The translations under genes were made by a program, and so were the position numbers. Shown here one piece after another: positions 12,855 through 26,000 of a DNA stretch of 64,000 nt. Position 1 is the stretch's first letter. Each line of letters opens with the position of its first letter. This stretch comes from Perkinsus olseni (lineage: Eukaryota; Perkinsozoa; Perkinsida; Perkinsidae), in assembly GCA_013115135.1 (NCBI GenBank), contig JABANP010000167.1, positions 1 through 64,000 on the forward strand, given 5' to 3'. Under the pieces are notes generated by a model. It was not told where the DNA came from. It worked only from the letters and a program-made list of their open reading frames with translations, and made no database searches.

Positions 12855-13268
12855 TATTGATTGTAATTATGGTAATACTAGTAATGACTGTATTGATACC
12901 ATAGATTGATAATCATAAAGTGAACTACAAAAAAAGGATATCATAACGAATCATCATCTTTTTAATAATGCTACTAATAATAACACAATAATTGCACGGA
13001 TGATGATATAAGCAGCTGCTCCTCACTCAGGGCTAATGAGGATGTGAATCAACCGCATGGAATGGTAAAACAACCCCTTGTAGTAGTTGTAATAATACTC
13101 CGACAGAGGCGTACGGATCGTAATACTAACAACATCATCATAACCTACTAGAGAAAGCGTCATGATGGTAGTAGTAGTGGTATAATTATTATGTTATGAA
13201 CTCAACATCATTATATATGATAGTTAATGAGGATATTACTAAACTCACATGATAACAATAATACATCA
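12855..13268. other. Intergenic stretch
   Basis: Between the start of the exostosin-like gene and the end of the isomerase gene, both on the minus strand. AT-rich, with scattered CATCAT and TAGTAG runs. I see no coding signal. Confidence 0.4.
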
Positions 13269-14574
13269 TCACAAACTGGATCGTGGACTGGATAATAACC
13301 TGTTGATCCCCATAGCATCATCATCGTCATGATGTATGAGATTCTTTATGACAGTATCATACATGCCCCTCTTCACCTTACCCAGGGACTCCTTATTGAA
13401 AGGTCTAACGATAATATTCTCCTGATAATAACAATAGTAACATAATACATGATGAGTGGTTATTATTATTACTGTTATAAGATTGATAGCGGCCACTAGT
13501 GGCTGATGGTGAGCTTCTGTATTTGATATGAGATAATCCAGTATACCAGCCTGTAATGCCTGTTGTGCATTATAACGTGTAGAGTAACATAACATGTCCC
13601 TAGCTGTGTTGCACGCTACTTTACTCTTGATAAGTTCAATCATACCTATCATCATCGTTATACTCATGGCCGCTGCTGTTGGTGTTGTTACCTGGGGTGT
13701 AGTGTAATCCTAAGCTAACAGCAGGGACAAAATATAAACTTTTATTATCCTTGTGGACTATTCGATAATCACAACACATGGCCAGTAGAAGGCCAGCAGC
13801 TGATAATAACAACAACAAGACATAGTAGACTGTTGGTGGTGTTGTTGTTGTCAGTATTACCCGTAGCATGGCCATACATCACTGCTATAGTGGGTATTGG
13901 TAATGTAATAATATCACTCATCAACCTACAACCGTCATCATCATCAACAGCAGCAGCAGCAGTGGTGGTGGTGGTGTACTTGTGTAATAATATGATAAGG
14001 TCATTGGCCTTGTCCTTGTTATGAGCTATCCACTTTAAGTCGAGTCCATTTGACCAGAACCTTGGACTAGTATCATCATCATCATCGTCATTACTAGTAT
14101 TAACATGAATACCTATTATCGGGCTTCTGTGTAATAATAAGACATCTTAGATCATCATCATCAGTTGTAGTATTAACCTTCGTTATAATACTCGATAACT
14201 CCGATAACATCATTGTAGTAAATCTAATAATAATAGTATTATTATTGACCTCAAGATGGTAGTTGCGTTCCTCACCTATTCTCACATTTCCTTGTACCCC
14301 AATCGTAGCGGCACTCACTACTACTACCCTCCCCCTCCTCATGTGTAAGGGTTATTATCCCGATCGTCATCGTCGTGGTCTTGTTGTTGTTGTTAAGTGT
14401 CGTTGTGGTATAGGTTAAATACTTGCCCCTGTACAACGTATTGAGAGGCAGGCCGCCTTCGACGTTTAGGGTGGCCGAGGTGAGGCATCTCGACACTACT
14501 GTTGGGAAGAGCTTATGTAGTATTGAGGAGGCCCTGCCTTTATGTATCATCATGATGATGATATGAATAAACAA
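13269..14574 (-). CDS. Enoyl-CoA delta-isomerase/hydratase (crotonase fold)
   Basis: Crotonase-superfamily protein, closest in pattern to plant-type delta3,delta2-enoyl-CoA isomerases of beta-oxidation. Exons on the minus strand give LSELSSIITKV and DLRCLIITQKPDN, spliced to SPRFWSNGLDLKWI (oxyanion-hole loop), IPTIAVMYGHAT spliced over a 61-nt intron to AAGLLLAMCCDYRIVHKDN, then LYFVPAVSLGLHYTP, and after another short intron IELIKSKVACNTARDML and NAQQALQAGILDYL. The splices restore the frame exactly. At the position of the catalytic Glu (EVD in the plant enzymes) the sequence reads AVS, so activity is doubtful. The C-terminus is SSL, not a canonical SKL peroxisomal signal. The N-terminal exon, RASSILHKLFPTVVSRCL, could be a targeting peptide. 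Confidence 0.75.
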
Positions 14575-14801
14575 CAGCAGGGGGTTGGTAACGCTGATAA
14601 CGCAGATGATCCTTTGTTATTATGACTACAACTAGAAGAACGTGAGTTGTGATGGAAATGTCGAGGGGTGATGGAATGATTATTATTATCATTTCCAATA
14701 CGAAATATAACCACAGATATATCTACCATAACAACAACAACATCATCAGCAGCAGAAGTAGTGGTAGTAGTAGGGGAAAGGTGTTAGAAATGGTCCGGAA
14801 G

Positions 14802-17017
14802 TTATTGTTTTTTATCAGGGCATATGAATGATACAGTTACATTAGTATTCTTAAGGACTGTACAGAAATGGCCAGTTGAACCTACAACAACAATCATGAT
14901 GATAATGTTATACTGGGCTGTTATTATTACCATAACGACATGTAGCAGCAACATCACCAAACTCTACTGTAGCACATGCCAAGAGATGATAGTTATTAAT
15001 GATATACTCTGGTGTTAGCTTCACGGCGACAGGCCTGATAATAAGAACAATGATCGAAATCTTATCATGACCATCATCATCAACCTACCTATTGTTGTTG
15101 TGAGACTGTGGTGGTGGTGGAGCCCAAAACACCAAAGTAGATGAGACATCTATCAACATCTACTGTGATATCAACTACTCTACCCAACTCTAATGGTGCT
15201 ACAAAACGCATGACGCCTACTGACATCAGAATGAGTACGTGAGCAGATATGGCCACGACGATTTAGGAATATTGAATCAATCCTGACAAGAACAACAACA
15301 ACAAGTGGTAGTGGTCGTGGTCGTGGTTGTTGTTGTATTATTACTTTTTGTATATTCTTCTTACAGGGTAATTGTGAGCTAAAAGCATAACCAACACCAT
15401 CAGCTGGGGATATCTCACCACTATCGAATGATATCATATAACGATGAACACCTAGTTATAACAACAACCACCATCATCAACATACGCAGGAGTGGTGTTA
15501 CCATGACGTCTAATCTGTTCCTCGGCAACCATACTCCAACCTACCCCTCATACTCTAGTTTAGTAAATGTATGAAGATCATCAGACAGAGTACCTACCAA
15601 GTAATGATTAGCTGCCTGATGATGATAATGATGATGATGACAATGGTCATTACCCATGGTCTCAGCATCAACATGCCAACAATGTCTCCCCTACATTAAC
15701 CTCCCTCAATAGTATTACTACCTACTACCGCATTACTGTGATGCTGTTGACGATGTTGCTGCTGTCTGGGATGGGGAGCCCGGTGTGAGTGATGATAATA
15801 ATAAACTTGTGGACGATTGTTGTTATTATTATTATCGTAATAATAATAATCATGTTGTTGTAGTCTGTTATATGGCTGTTGTTGTTGGTGTTGTTGATTA
15901 TCATATGTATGATAATAATAATCATGATCATGATGATTATTATTACCCCCTACTACGCCCACTTCTTCTTGTTGCTGTATCTAACCATATTATTACTATA
16001 AGACCATACCATAACATTACTACATTAGGCAAGAACAGGGATGTATCCCCTACCATAGAGGTACTTGTGTAATCGCCAGCAGCTGGATGGGTGGTAGCAC
16101 CATGAACAACATCACCACCGACATACCCCTGGTAATCTAAATATAGTTATCATGAACACCACTCTCACTGCCATGTACTACTACCCGTCGACTGATGATC
16201 CTACTACTGGGTTCTTAGGAGGTGGTGAAGTTGTGAGTATTATAAGCATCATCTATTACTACTCCCGGTTTAGTTCTACTTAATGATGCATCCTATTTAT
16301 GATTACCATCACTACCACAATACATATCATTATTATTATTACCACTTCCTGATCCTCCGGTATTGACTCGACTGTAGGTGGTGGTACTACTACTCTCTTA
16401 CCGGATGCCTACGGGCATGTGTCTGATCTGATGTTGATCTTGGAAGCCCCTACAAGATACTACCAATAATGATTATTAATATTGTTATTGTTATTACATC
16501 ATCATCCTCATCTGATGAATGTACCTCAATAAATGTGTTCCCTGATCTGCACTTCCCTGCATTCTTTCAATTATACAACAACAACCAGTTAATAATAACA
16601 ACCACGGATTGAGATTATGCTACTGCTGCGGGTATCAAATCGATTACCCGGGCGCACGCGGTTTACGAGCATGCTTTATCAGCACTATGTAAAAGTTGGT
16701 TGTTGTTGTTGTTGATGTCCTTATTATTTCCTTCTTTCTCGTCTTCTTCTTCTTTTCTCTGTCTTAAGACAAGGGTGTGGTCTAGCTGCTGCTGCTGCCA
16801 TTGGTAGTCGTAGATCGTTATCAACAGTACCCAAGGAAAGGGTTCCTGTCATGATAACTACACCACCTAGGAGACTATTATGTAGTAATATGGTGATATG
16901 AATAGGGTTGTACTGATGTATAGGTACAACTAGGAATGATCTTGATATTAATGATAGACTATCATTATTGGAGAACAGAGTTAAAAGCTTTAGAAGATAA
17001 TCAAGCAGCAACAGCAA
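14802..17017 (-). CDS. Unrecognised multi-exon gene
   Basis: A series of exon-like peptides on the minus strand, in order: HNSLLGGVVIMTGTLSLG (about 16890-16820), NTFIEVHSSDEDDD (about 16530), DYQGYVGGDVVHGATTHP (about 16130), CWHVDAETMGNDH and VGTLSDDLHTFTKLEYEG (about 15690-15550), VGWSMVAEEQIRRHGNTTP, SFDSGEISPADGVGYAFSS (about 15430-15380), LELGRVVDITVDVDRC (about 15190), VKLTPEYIINNYHLLACATV (about 15010) and a last exon GHFCTVLKNTNVTVSFICP ending TAA 14802-14804. The later part is strand-rich and could be an MSP/ASH-like domain of a ciliary protein, but no signature is clear. A tract of Asn, His and Tyr codons lies at 15725-15931. It may be more than one gene. Confidence 0.4.
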
Positions 17018-17238
17018 GCAGCAGGAGCCAAACCTAGTGGATTGGTAATAACAATAGTACTCAGCATGTTGTTAGTACTACTGTTAATATCAGTATAGGT
17101 ATATGCAAAAATATGGTTTTACCCTTCGTTTTTGGTATGGACTGCTGTATATCGGTGGTGGTATAGCATAGGTAATAATAATAAGTAGTAGCGATAGTTG
17201 TGGTATGATGAACAAGAACAGGTTCCTTATATTCGAGT

Positions 17239-17490
17239 ATGATTATGTATCATATGACTATGTACATAATAGCTTTAGTCCACTCAGGCCCAGAGAAGTA
17301 CATAAGGGATATAGACCCCCACACTGGGAAGCTTAGGCATCGCGGTAATACCCCCACCACCAGCATCAGATGGTACTCACCATTGTTATTCAGATTGCCG
17401 TCAACGAGATCAGCGAGGTTATCAGGCTACCGTTTGCCTCTTGCTACCATTGCACCTCGTCAAATGGGTCAAAACGGATACGCGGCATAA
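17239..17490 (+). CDS. Hypothetical exon
   Basis: An open frame of 83 codons with little repeat, including SGPEKYIRDIDPHTGKLRHR and LSGYRLPLATIAPRQMGQNG. It lies 150 bp before the first recognisable exon of the exchanger gene on the same strand and could be its 5' exon or a separate short gene. No domain is recognised. Confidence 0.3.
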   Translation: MIMYHMTMYIIALVHSGPEKYIRDIDPHTGKLRHRGNTPTTSIRWYSPLLFRLPSTRSARLSGYRLPLATIAPRQMGQNGYAA

Positions 17491-17640
17491 TATAATAACA
17501 GCTTCACACCACCACTAGTAGCATATCAGTACTGTAGGCTGGATACAATTATCATCATATGATAGTTGAATAATACTACCAATCAGTATGTCATCATCAT
17601 CATCGGAGGCTGCCGAAGAGGGCCACTTTCTATTCCACAG

Positions 17641-20294
17641 ATCAGGATGTCTCTCCATACCACCTGCTGAATGTACTCATCATCATCATCATGGTGGCCA
17701 GTGGTAGTGTTGTTGTTGTGGTCCAGGTACTCGCTCTTCAATTAGCATCTCCTCACCTTGTAGTGTATGGTTATGCATTATTTAAAGCCAGGTAATACAA
17801 CATCCAATGGTAGTGAGTTATTGACTACCGGTACCCATCCATATCTTAACATGGTCGGACTGCAGACACTACCAGTACTAGGAGCAGTACCCAGATGGTA
17901 TGACGCGTTGTTCTCGGGTTAGGGGACGATGCCCAAATAACAGGTAGTAACATACACTCAGTACCTCCTCCCGCTGCTACGCTGCTGCCGCCGTTGTTGC
18001 TGCTGTTGATATCAGCTATCGTCGCATCAGGTGGCATCAGTAGGTGTTGGTGCTCTTGGCGGATCGAGCTATCATGTTATTAACAATACCATGGTTCCTA
18101 GCAGTAGCAGAACTGCAGAATCTGATATTGCTGTTAATGGCAGCAATTGTATAAACAATTTACCTAATGATATACTCGATGCGCTGTCCAAGTTGATGCC
18201 ACACAATAACCTCTCCCCACAGGTCATCACTACTACTACTGGTTGGAGTGTGCTTGATGATTATTATTATCAGGTACAGGTATAGAGTGTAGCATATAGT
18301 GCGGAAGAATGCTTACTTCATGATGTGCGGTACTCTATTGTATCTGATAATACAGGTAATACATCTAAGGCTAATTCGGAACTTCTCCTCAACCAACCAT
18401 CTCAACACTTTCAACCGCTGCGCTTATACCAGCCCAGTTCATTTGCGTGGAGACTCAACTGGGAGATGCCGCTTTTACATGGCAGGGAAGGTTGTCCCTT
18501 CCCAGGCTTCAAACAGTCATGTTCCTTTCATGAGTACTATCAGATGGTTGTTGACAGATACCAGCGTCAGTAGAAGGCTATGATGATGATATAAGCATAC
18601 AAGGAGGAAGTCCATGAAGGAACACCTTTGGAGTGGTATTGGCATGAGTAGGGTTTCACGTCATCGTAATATCATCATCATGGCGCTGATGTTGCTGCTG
18701 TTAGGTTATATGTTTTATATCATTTATTACGTATTTAATCATACAATATAATGATAGTAGAAAGTGTATGGTAAACGGGGATATCATTGTTGACGCTAGA
18801 GTCGAGAGCGATCAAGCATGGTGATATCACATTAAAGGGGTGCTATGGAAGGTATAATAACCGATACTACTACCACCACTCACAGCTACAACAACCAGAC
18901 TACCACTACTTTGGATATGCCATTGATATTGAATCATCATATACCTCTGGAGCACATCAGACAGATGAGGGAAGTTGCTTGGACCGTTCTTCCAGTATTA
19001 TGATGTTAATAAAAGGTAATGTAAAAGGCTACTCATCGTAATAGTATTGACGCTCATCCTCATCATCATCAGATCATACGATAGATTTTTGATGAATTTA
19101 AGATGCTTATGAGGGATCTACATGAGAGGATTACATTTGACGTAATAATAGTAGTATCAGCAATGGTAGGATATGATGCTTACATCATTACAGGAATTAC
19201 GATTGTTATTTGAAGAAGCTGATGCTGATACATCGGGTTATATTGACTTTGATGAGTTCGTTACTATGATGATAATATATATATTGGAGTGTCGAGAGCA
19301 TCCAGATCGATTCAACAACAACCATCATACTCATAGAAGGTCATCATCAGTATGCAACAGTACTGATGGTGATGCTAGCAATGGTGGAGGTTATTATCAG
19401 TTTAATAATAGTAATAATAATGAGCATCATCATCGATGGTATCGACTGTGATGATTTACCTCAACAGATAATAAAAAACAACAACGAGATTTAAGACAAC
19501 AGTTGATTATTAATAACAGAGCATCAGCGTCAACAACAACCCGACTGGAGTACATCATCAACATGAATATTATCTACCTCGTGAAGATGAAGATGATGAT
19601 GAGGGATGATATACCGGAGGACTTGGCAGATTTATCACCAGATGAACAGCAATCGAGGATCAAGATCAGGGCAGCATACCTCATGGGGATAGGTAATACC
19701 AACAACAACAATACTGGGGAGTAGTGATAGTAATGATTATGATGATGCTCAGGTACATTGTTGGTATTAATATTCTCAGATCCAGCAGTTGATGTATTGA
19801 ATGAGATTGGTGTCCGTAGTGGTATTAATTCATTTTATATATCATTTTATATTGGCCCCATTGGCCAGTAATGCTAGCGAGTTAGTGGCAGCTTACACCT
19901 ACGCCCAGAAGAAGACTAGTAAACATATAACAATATCAATATCAACATTACAAGGGGCTGCATCGATGAATAGTACCTTCTGTCTTGGGATATTCTTAGC
20001 AGTGGTAATGAGTACTCTTATCATCATCATGATGATATGTTGGTCGCATGGTATTATCGTTAGGGTATATTTCCAAAGGTTTGGTATGGACCTTCACGGC
20101 AGAGACCATCACTATAATAATAATTGAGATGATAATAGGCCTTATAGCACTGAGAAGGATCCATCTGTAATAATAATAGCATGGCAGGAGTTGGACTTAT
20201 TCTGCTGTTCATCATCATCAGGCTGGTACATGGTCTAATGGTATTATGTCTATACCCCTTATCATTACTACTGAGTATACGTATTAGAAGCTAA
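17641..20294 (+). CDS. EF-hand Na+/Ca2+ exchanger-like protein (NCL type)
   Basis: Cation/Ca2+ exchanger with two exchanger halves around a cytosolic EF-hand region, as in plant NCL proteins. The first half shows LVVYGYALFKA, NGSELLTTG, LQTLPVLGAVP (about 17848-17882), FSGL then GDDAQITG, VASVGVGALGG and IMLLTIPWFLAVAELQN (about 18030-18125), then the membrane segments CGTLLYLIIQV and LMLLLLGYMFYIIYYVF. Next come EF-hand material, IFDEFKMLMRDLHERITFD (about 19088) and the canonical loop DADTSGYIDFDEF (19221-19259), then DLADLSPDEQQSRIKIRAAY. The second half has LAPLASNASELVAAYTYAQK, ISTLQGAASMNSTFCLGIFL (to about 20000), GLVWTFTAETITI and LCLYPLSLLLSI; TAA 20292-20294. Several one-base jumps occur, for example at 17917-17924. 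The N-terminus is approximate. Confidence 0.75.
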
Positions 20295-20611
20295 TGGTAT
20301 TGACTAGTATCAACAACAACAACACCAGCAGCAGCATGGTCTCTCGCTGTCCGATGATGATGATGATGGCAATGGGCATAATGCACGTCTTTAGTTATCA
20401 TCTTCTCTTCTTCTTCTTACTAGTAGTAGTACTTTAATAATAACGTTGTCCATCTTCTTCTACTTCTTGTTGTGCTCATACGTAATCATCTATCTTGTGT
20501 TCTTATTAATGGGATGGTATCATTATGACGGTGATAAGCACAATATTGTGACAGGATCACGCTGATGTTGTAATCATAATCACCACCGATACAGCAGTAT
20601 TCATCTCTCTT

Positions 20612-22350
20612 ATGGGTGCTACTGAAAGTACTGATAATAATCCCGACCACCATCACGATGATGCTGACGATGCATCATCATCCAATGCTAGTGATGATAA
20701 CACAGTAATAACCAAATACATGAAAGCAGCAGTGATGATGATGATACTAACAGCAGCAGCAGTAGTATTGACCCTAGCCATGGTGCTGGATTCCGAATCA
20801 TGTCGGTTCGGGAGGGTCGCCAGCACATATGGCAGGGTTTAGAGGTAATACTTGTAGTAGTAGTCGTGCTGTTGTTGTTATGTTGTTGTTGTTGTTGTTA
20901 TTAGGCATACTTTGATTACATAGTAGGGTTGGATGGTATGAAGGTATCAGAAAATCATGATGATTTCTTCAATGCTGTTATGGAGCGTAATACTGATAAT
21001 ACTACTACCACTACATTGTGTATCTATAACAAGTTCAGATGAGGAGAAGACCCTCACCCTCTCCGTATACTCGATATTAACATTGACCTTACGGCAAGTT
21101 CAGGTATTACCACATACTGCATGGAAGGGTAATATCAAAATCATCATCATAATTATATGATGGTTATGGTATCAGTTGGTGGTGGTGGTTTGTTGTTGTA
21201 GGTTCATCTCATGGTTTTGCTGGGTATAACCTTACACTATGAACAAGTTGATGATGGTAGATCCCATGGTCTCCGAGTATTACAAGTATTCCCAAACTCA
21301 CCCGCTGGTAGTAACAACAACAACAATAACAGTAATCATCTACTGCACCAGTGCCCTTCTGTAATTATCAGATCATGCTGGTTTTAACTCCTGGTGATGA
21401 TTATCTAATACAAATAGTACATAATAACAGGATACTTCGGGATGTACAGGACTTGAAGCATGAGTTTGATGAGTACTAAAAGATACTCTCATTGATACTA
21501 CCCCCATCATGGTAGTAGTAGTAGTACGGTGGTAGGTATTTTGCTCGAGGATGATGAGGCCAATGATGGTGTTGTTCGTATCAAAGTATATAACTCGAGG
21601 TTGAGTAGAGGTATGGATAGCTGATATATCACCCATCATATGACTGAGGATGGTGGTGAGGGATGCTTAGGGGTGTGATCTAGGACAAGGCTTATTACAT
21701 AGGATACCACCACTACAACAACAACAACAACAACAACAACCACGGCAGATGATGATGATGAGGTCAGTTAGTAGTAGTAGTGAGGAGTAAAGGGTGATTC
21801 ATCTTGTGATGTAGATGGCTACGAAAGTAGAAGGAGATAAGAGAGATGAGAAAATCGATGGTGATGAGGTGGAGGAGAGGTACTAGTAGTAGTTAGTAAT
21901 CCCATGGGGACCCCACCATCTCAGTGCTGGCAGCCCACAGGAGCACTCTGATGATGATGGCAAAAGTAGAGATGCAGGGGAGTCCTGGGCAATACTGATG
22001 ATAACAACGGTAGTGGTGATGGTGAGTGGTAACAGCAGCCCCTCCTGCCGAACAACGACAACAACGACAGCCGGCGGCGGTCGCGGCAACAACAGCTGCA
22101 GCAGCATTTTGGTGCATACACGCCTCCTACCATACCACCACCACCTCCTCCTCCAGTGAGGGTGGCAGACGATAAAGTGGATGGTAATAACGATAAGGAG
22201 AATAACGACTTTGGTGATGGAGGGACCAGAAAAGGAGGGTCGTCAATGATGTTATCGTCAAGTATACTATTATCGAATATCAACAACACCAAACCAGTTC
22301 CCGGTAATATTGTAGAATCTGCTGATGCTGCGACCACTACCCCCACCTAA
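20612..22350 (+). CDS. Golgi reassembly stacking protein (GRASP) homologue
   Basis: Peripheral Golgi protein with two PDZ-like GRASP domains that links cisternae or acts in unconventional secretion. It starts MGATESTD, a fit to an N-myristoylation site. Domain 1: GAGFRIMSVREGRQHIWQGL, YFDYIVGLDGMKVSENHDDF, TLCIYNK, RQVQVLPHTAWKG (about 21090-21129). Domain 2: LGITLHYEQVDDGRSHGLRV, VFPNSPA, then after an intron HAG and TPGDDYLIQIVHN, IKVYNSRLSR, GGEGCLG and CDLGQGLLHRIP (about 21655-21700). A Gln/Met tract and a proline-rich tail (TPPTIPPPPPPPVRVADD) lead to the stop near 22350; the tail exons are less sure. Two one-base insertions, TTTT 21382-21385 and GGGG 21670-21673, break conserved motifs of an otherwise intact protein. 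Confidence 0.85.
21715..21741. repeat. (CAA)n microsatellite in the GRASP gene
   Basis: Nine CAA triplets directly after the LLHRIP motif. In the GRASP frame they encode poly-Gln. Confidence 0.85.
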
Positions 22351-22568
22351 TACTTGATGTTATTACTAACACCACCATCAACTGACAGGGACGGGACAGT
22401 GGGGTCAGCAGTCAATCGGCCAGTCGGTATTATCATCATCATCATCATCATCATTCGATCATTTTTATAACATTTCCAGTGGAAGGCTACGCTGTTTTTC
22501 GTTAGTAACAAGATGGTTAGCGATACTAATGGCAAGACCGCTGCATGATACTCCCGTGAAGGTATTCA

Positions 22569-22979
22569 TTGGACATCGTCATGTGGGATGTTATGAAGTA
22601 TTATTATTTTATCAGTTCAAGTTGTATAATAATGGCATCTGCTAGTGCTGTTATCCCCGATCCAGGATTATACAATGATAATATGAACCATCATAGAGGG
22701 AGTATCCAACAAGTAAGTGCTATCATCATCGACGATGGCGCTGTCTACAGCATCATTACATCATCATGTTATCGATGGTAGAGATGGCGGGATAATAACT
22801 GAGAATGATGATGGCGTTCCCCACAATCATCATCATCATCATGATAATGGTCAAACAGTGACGACTACTACGTCTTCATCATTCAATAAGTACGACTTCC
22901 CGATTGAAAGGAGGGATACCTATTCGGAAGGTAATAACACCGGCAGGGGGCATTCATATACTTGGAAGGTTAAAGATGA
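22569..22979 (+). CDS. Hypothetical exons before the tRNA gene
   Basis: Plus-strand frames give ASAVIPDPGLYNDNMNHHRG (to about 22711), followed by a possible donor GTAAGT, then a His/Thr-rich stretch ending FPIERRDTYSEGNN (about 22930). They could be a 5' exon of the IFT88 gene or a separate short gene. The tRNA gene between them and the IFT88 frame argues for the latter. Confidence 0.3.
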
Positions 22980-23053
22980 TACTGGAACCGAGAATCGAAC
23001 TCGGGACCTACTGCGTGTTAGGCAGTCGTCATAACCAACTAGACCATTCCAGC
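22980..23053 (-). tRNA. tRNA-Val (anticodon AAC)
   Basis: A full cloverleaf on the minus strand: acceptor GCTGGAA pairs with TTCCAGT (one G-T wobble at the first pair), D-stem GTC/GAC, anticodon stem ACTGC/GCAGT with loop CTAACAC (anticodon AAC, reads GUU), and T-arm CCGAG-TTCGATT-CTCGG with an intact B box. The discriminator base is A. No intron, and no encoded CCA. It is the only tRNA found in the window and lies just before the IFT88 frame on the opposite strand. Confidence 0.93.
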
Positions 23054-23057
23054 CCAT

Positions 23058-26000
23058 ATGAATTGCGCCATGAAAGATGAGACTAGTAGTCCTTATAACC
23101 GGTTTTCCGCAGGCACACCTCTCAAAGACGATGGTCTAACTGTTGAGGGCGGCCTTATATTATCATCCAATGACGGTAGAATAACATCAGCCTATCATCA
23201 TCATCATCATCATCATCCTCATCAGCAACAGAACATCACCCGTCCAGTAACATCAACACGTAATATCATCGAGATAGGGTATAGTCTGCTGCTGTTGGTG
23301 CATGATGATGAGTATGCAGGTGCTGCTGGTTACACCCACGCCAATAATACATCCTTCGATCCGTTCAAGCTACAGCGTGGTGATAATACAATAACAGCAA
23401 CAGCAGCAGCAGCAGCAGCGGGAGGTGATGTGGGTTTTCGTCAATATTATCATGCTCTTGTGCAATCCTGTTTGAAGGTAACAACAACAATCATGTCCCT
23501 AGTAGTGTTGAGGACGAGGATGATAGAAAGATAAGAAATATGGAGCATAGACTACAAGCGGTGATAGACGCTACCTTCATCAAGAGAGTGAATCATGATG
23601 ATAATAATAATGGAGTAGCCCGACTGAGCACTATGAAGGACAAGAAGAACAGCAATACTACAACTACTAATAATAACATGACGGCATTGGTAGTGATGAG
23701 GATGATGATGAGTGTTGATAACGATGAACGTCCCATCAGCAGTTACGGGATAACCTGGATGAGTTGAAGGAAGCCCAGAAGGTCGACAAACAAATCTTGA
23801 AACTGCGGGCTCAGACAGGCAGACAAGATGATGTAGTGATGACGCCCGCCGCCGCCGCCGCTGCTGCGGACCTCACCATCACCACTTAATACCATCAGAC
23901 TGATCTCATCAGACTGATCTCGATCTCACCTTTCTCCTACAACTCACCATAGCCTCACATAAAGACAAAGCTGGATACTATCAGGAAGCTATAGATGGAT
24001 ACACTCCAGGTGGTGGTTATTACAATGAGCTACTCCTGCAGGCTGATGATGATCAGATTGTAGCATCCTCGACTATACCCCCACCTCGGACGATTCAATA
24101 TTAATATTGGTGACATATATTATAAGATGGGAAGATACACTACCGCCATCAAGATGTACAGGAAGGCGCTTGATGAGACCCCGACATGAGTTACCAACAC
24201 GACGGTATAAAAATACGTCGTAACATCGGCCATGCATTCTATGCTATGCGACAGTAGGCTGGTGATAGTTATGAATACCACAACTGCCAATGATCATGTT
24301 AGATATAAAGATGCAGCTAAGCACTACTCAGAATTATTAATACCAATACAACACTCAAAGCAGGATGCACCACAACATCATCATCATCATGCAGCGGATG
24401 GCAGGATGGTGATGATGGCCCTCTGCTCCCCTAATGGTAATGTCCTCCTGTATACCGTAGTAGACGTATGCGGCTTTAGGGTCGTACAGTGATAACAGTA
24501 TGGATGGGAGGCCACCACCACCTGGGTATAATAATAATCATCATGCTACTACTACTAGTAGTAGTACTACTAGTCTGGATACATTTATGGACCATGAAAC
24601 TGGTCTATTTCTATTGTTATGTTATTATGCTATGAGGGACGAGGAAGAGATGAGAACCACTTTCAAAAAGGCTGTTATTAGTACTACCAGCAGCAGCAGC
24701 AGCACCAAGCAGGGTGAACACTGGTGGTCCGTAGGTCACTCGCGGTAGGGGAGATCCAACACTCTATGATGATACTATCGATGATTATGATGATGATGAT
24801 GATGACGCAGTAGGTGGAAGATAGCTGGGTGGTTCTGCTCTTGATACGGGTGTTGATGGCCTCAGGTATCATCATCATACTACCATGATCATTCTAGGAG
24901 AGATGATGATTTGGTTGTAATGAATGGTGAGGGTATGCTGCTTGAGAAGAGGACTGATGAGGACCCGTTACGAGAGTTTGTTAAGAACCGTAGACAGGAG
25001 GCACGGAACATAATATTAACAGCAGCCAACCTCATAGCACCGATAATAGGCATTGCTGATAATAACACCAACAACAACAACCATCTTACAAGATCATCAT
25101 CATCATCACCCAACGTAACAACACTATCACCGCTACTGGTATAATGACTACTCATCCTCAGGGATATGACTGGGTTATTGATACATTATATAAAGGGGGG
25201 TATCCGAGTATAGCTGCGGAAATGGAGATCAATAAGGCGCATTATTATCTCAAACATAAACTATTTGATGAGGCTATCACGACACTCAAGTCATTCGAGA
25301 ATAAAGATCAGCATCTAATGCAAACCAGAGCTGCTACGAATCTTAGTTTTATATACTTTCAAGTGAGTCGTCGTCATCTGAGACGAAGTAGACTTTCTCT
25401 AGTCGCCATTGGTGCCCTCATGCAGGAAGGAGATTATGACCAAGCGGAGAAGTATGCTGATATGGCTATTAGAATAGACAGGTGAGAATGCCTCCCAACA
25501 GCATACCGTTCTCGCCGAGATCAATACCATAACGATCGTAATTTTATTCTCAGGTACAATTGTGAGGCGTTGGTTAACAAGGGTAATTGTTTATTCATAG
25601 CGAATAACTCAAGTAAAGCAAAGGAGTTATACCTCGAAGCCATCGGTGTAGCTGCACATTGTTTGGAGGCTATTTATAATCTAGGATTGGTGTGCAAGAA
25701 TGCATGTAATAACAAGAGTAGCAACAACAAGGCAGCGGCGGCATCATCACGTATGAGTAGGTGCTTATGATGAGGCACTGGTTGCATTTAATAAACTACA
25801 TCAGATAACGAAGAGTGATGATAACCCTCCTGCTCTCCATGATCATCATGATGATCCTTAGGTAACTGCGATGTATTATGGCAACTTGGTGATATATACG
25901 AAAAGATGGGTGATCATGGTAAAGCACATGAGCATTTCTCTCTTATATTAACCCAGGGTAGAGGGAGACCCAACGACCCAACTGTAATACAGTAACGAGA

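Noticed and set aside
15696..16072. Open frames rich in His, Asn, Tyr and Gln on both strands
   Set aside because: They are translations of a triplet microsatellite, open in several frames at once with no non-repeat core.
17335..18580. Histidine acid phosphatase, from RHRGNTP, SSSRTAES and CPFPGF
   Set aside because: The motifs are in the wrong order and imperfect. The same DNA read in the other frames gives successive membrane segments of the Na+/Ca2+ exchanger (LPVLGAVP, VGVGALGG, IMLLTIPWFL), continuous with its second half.
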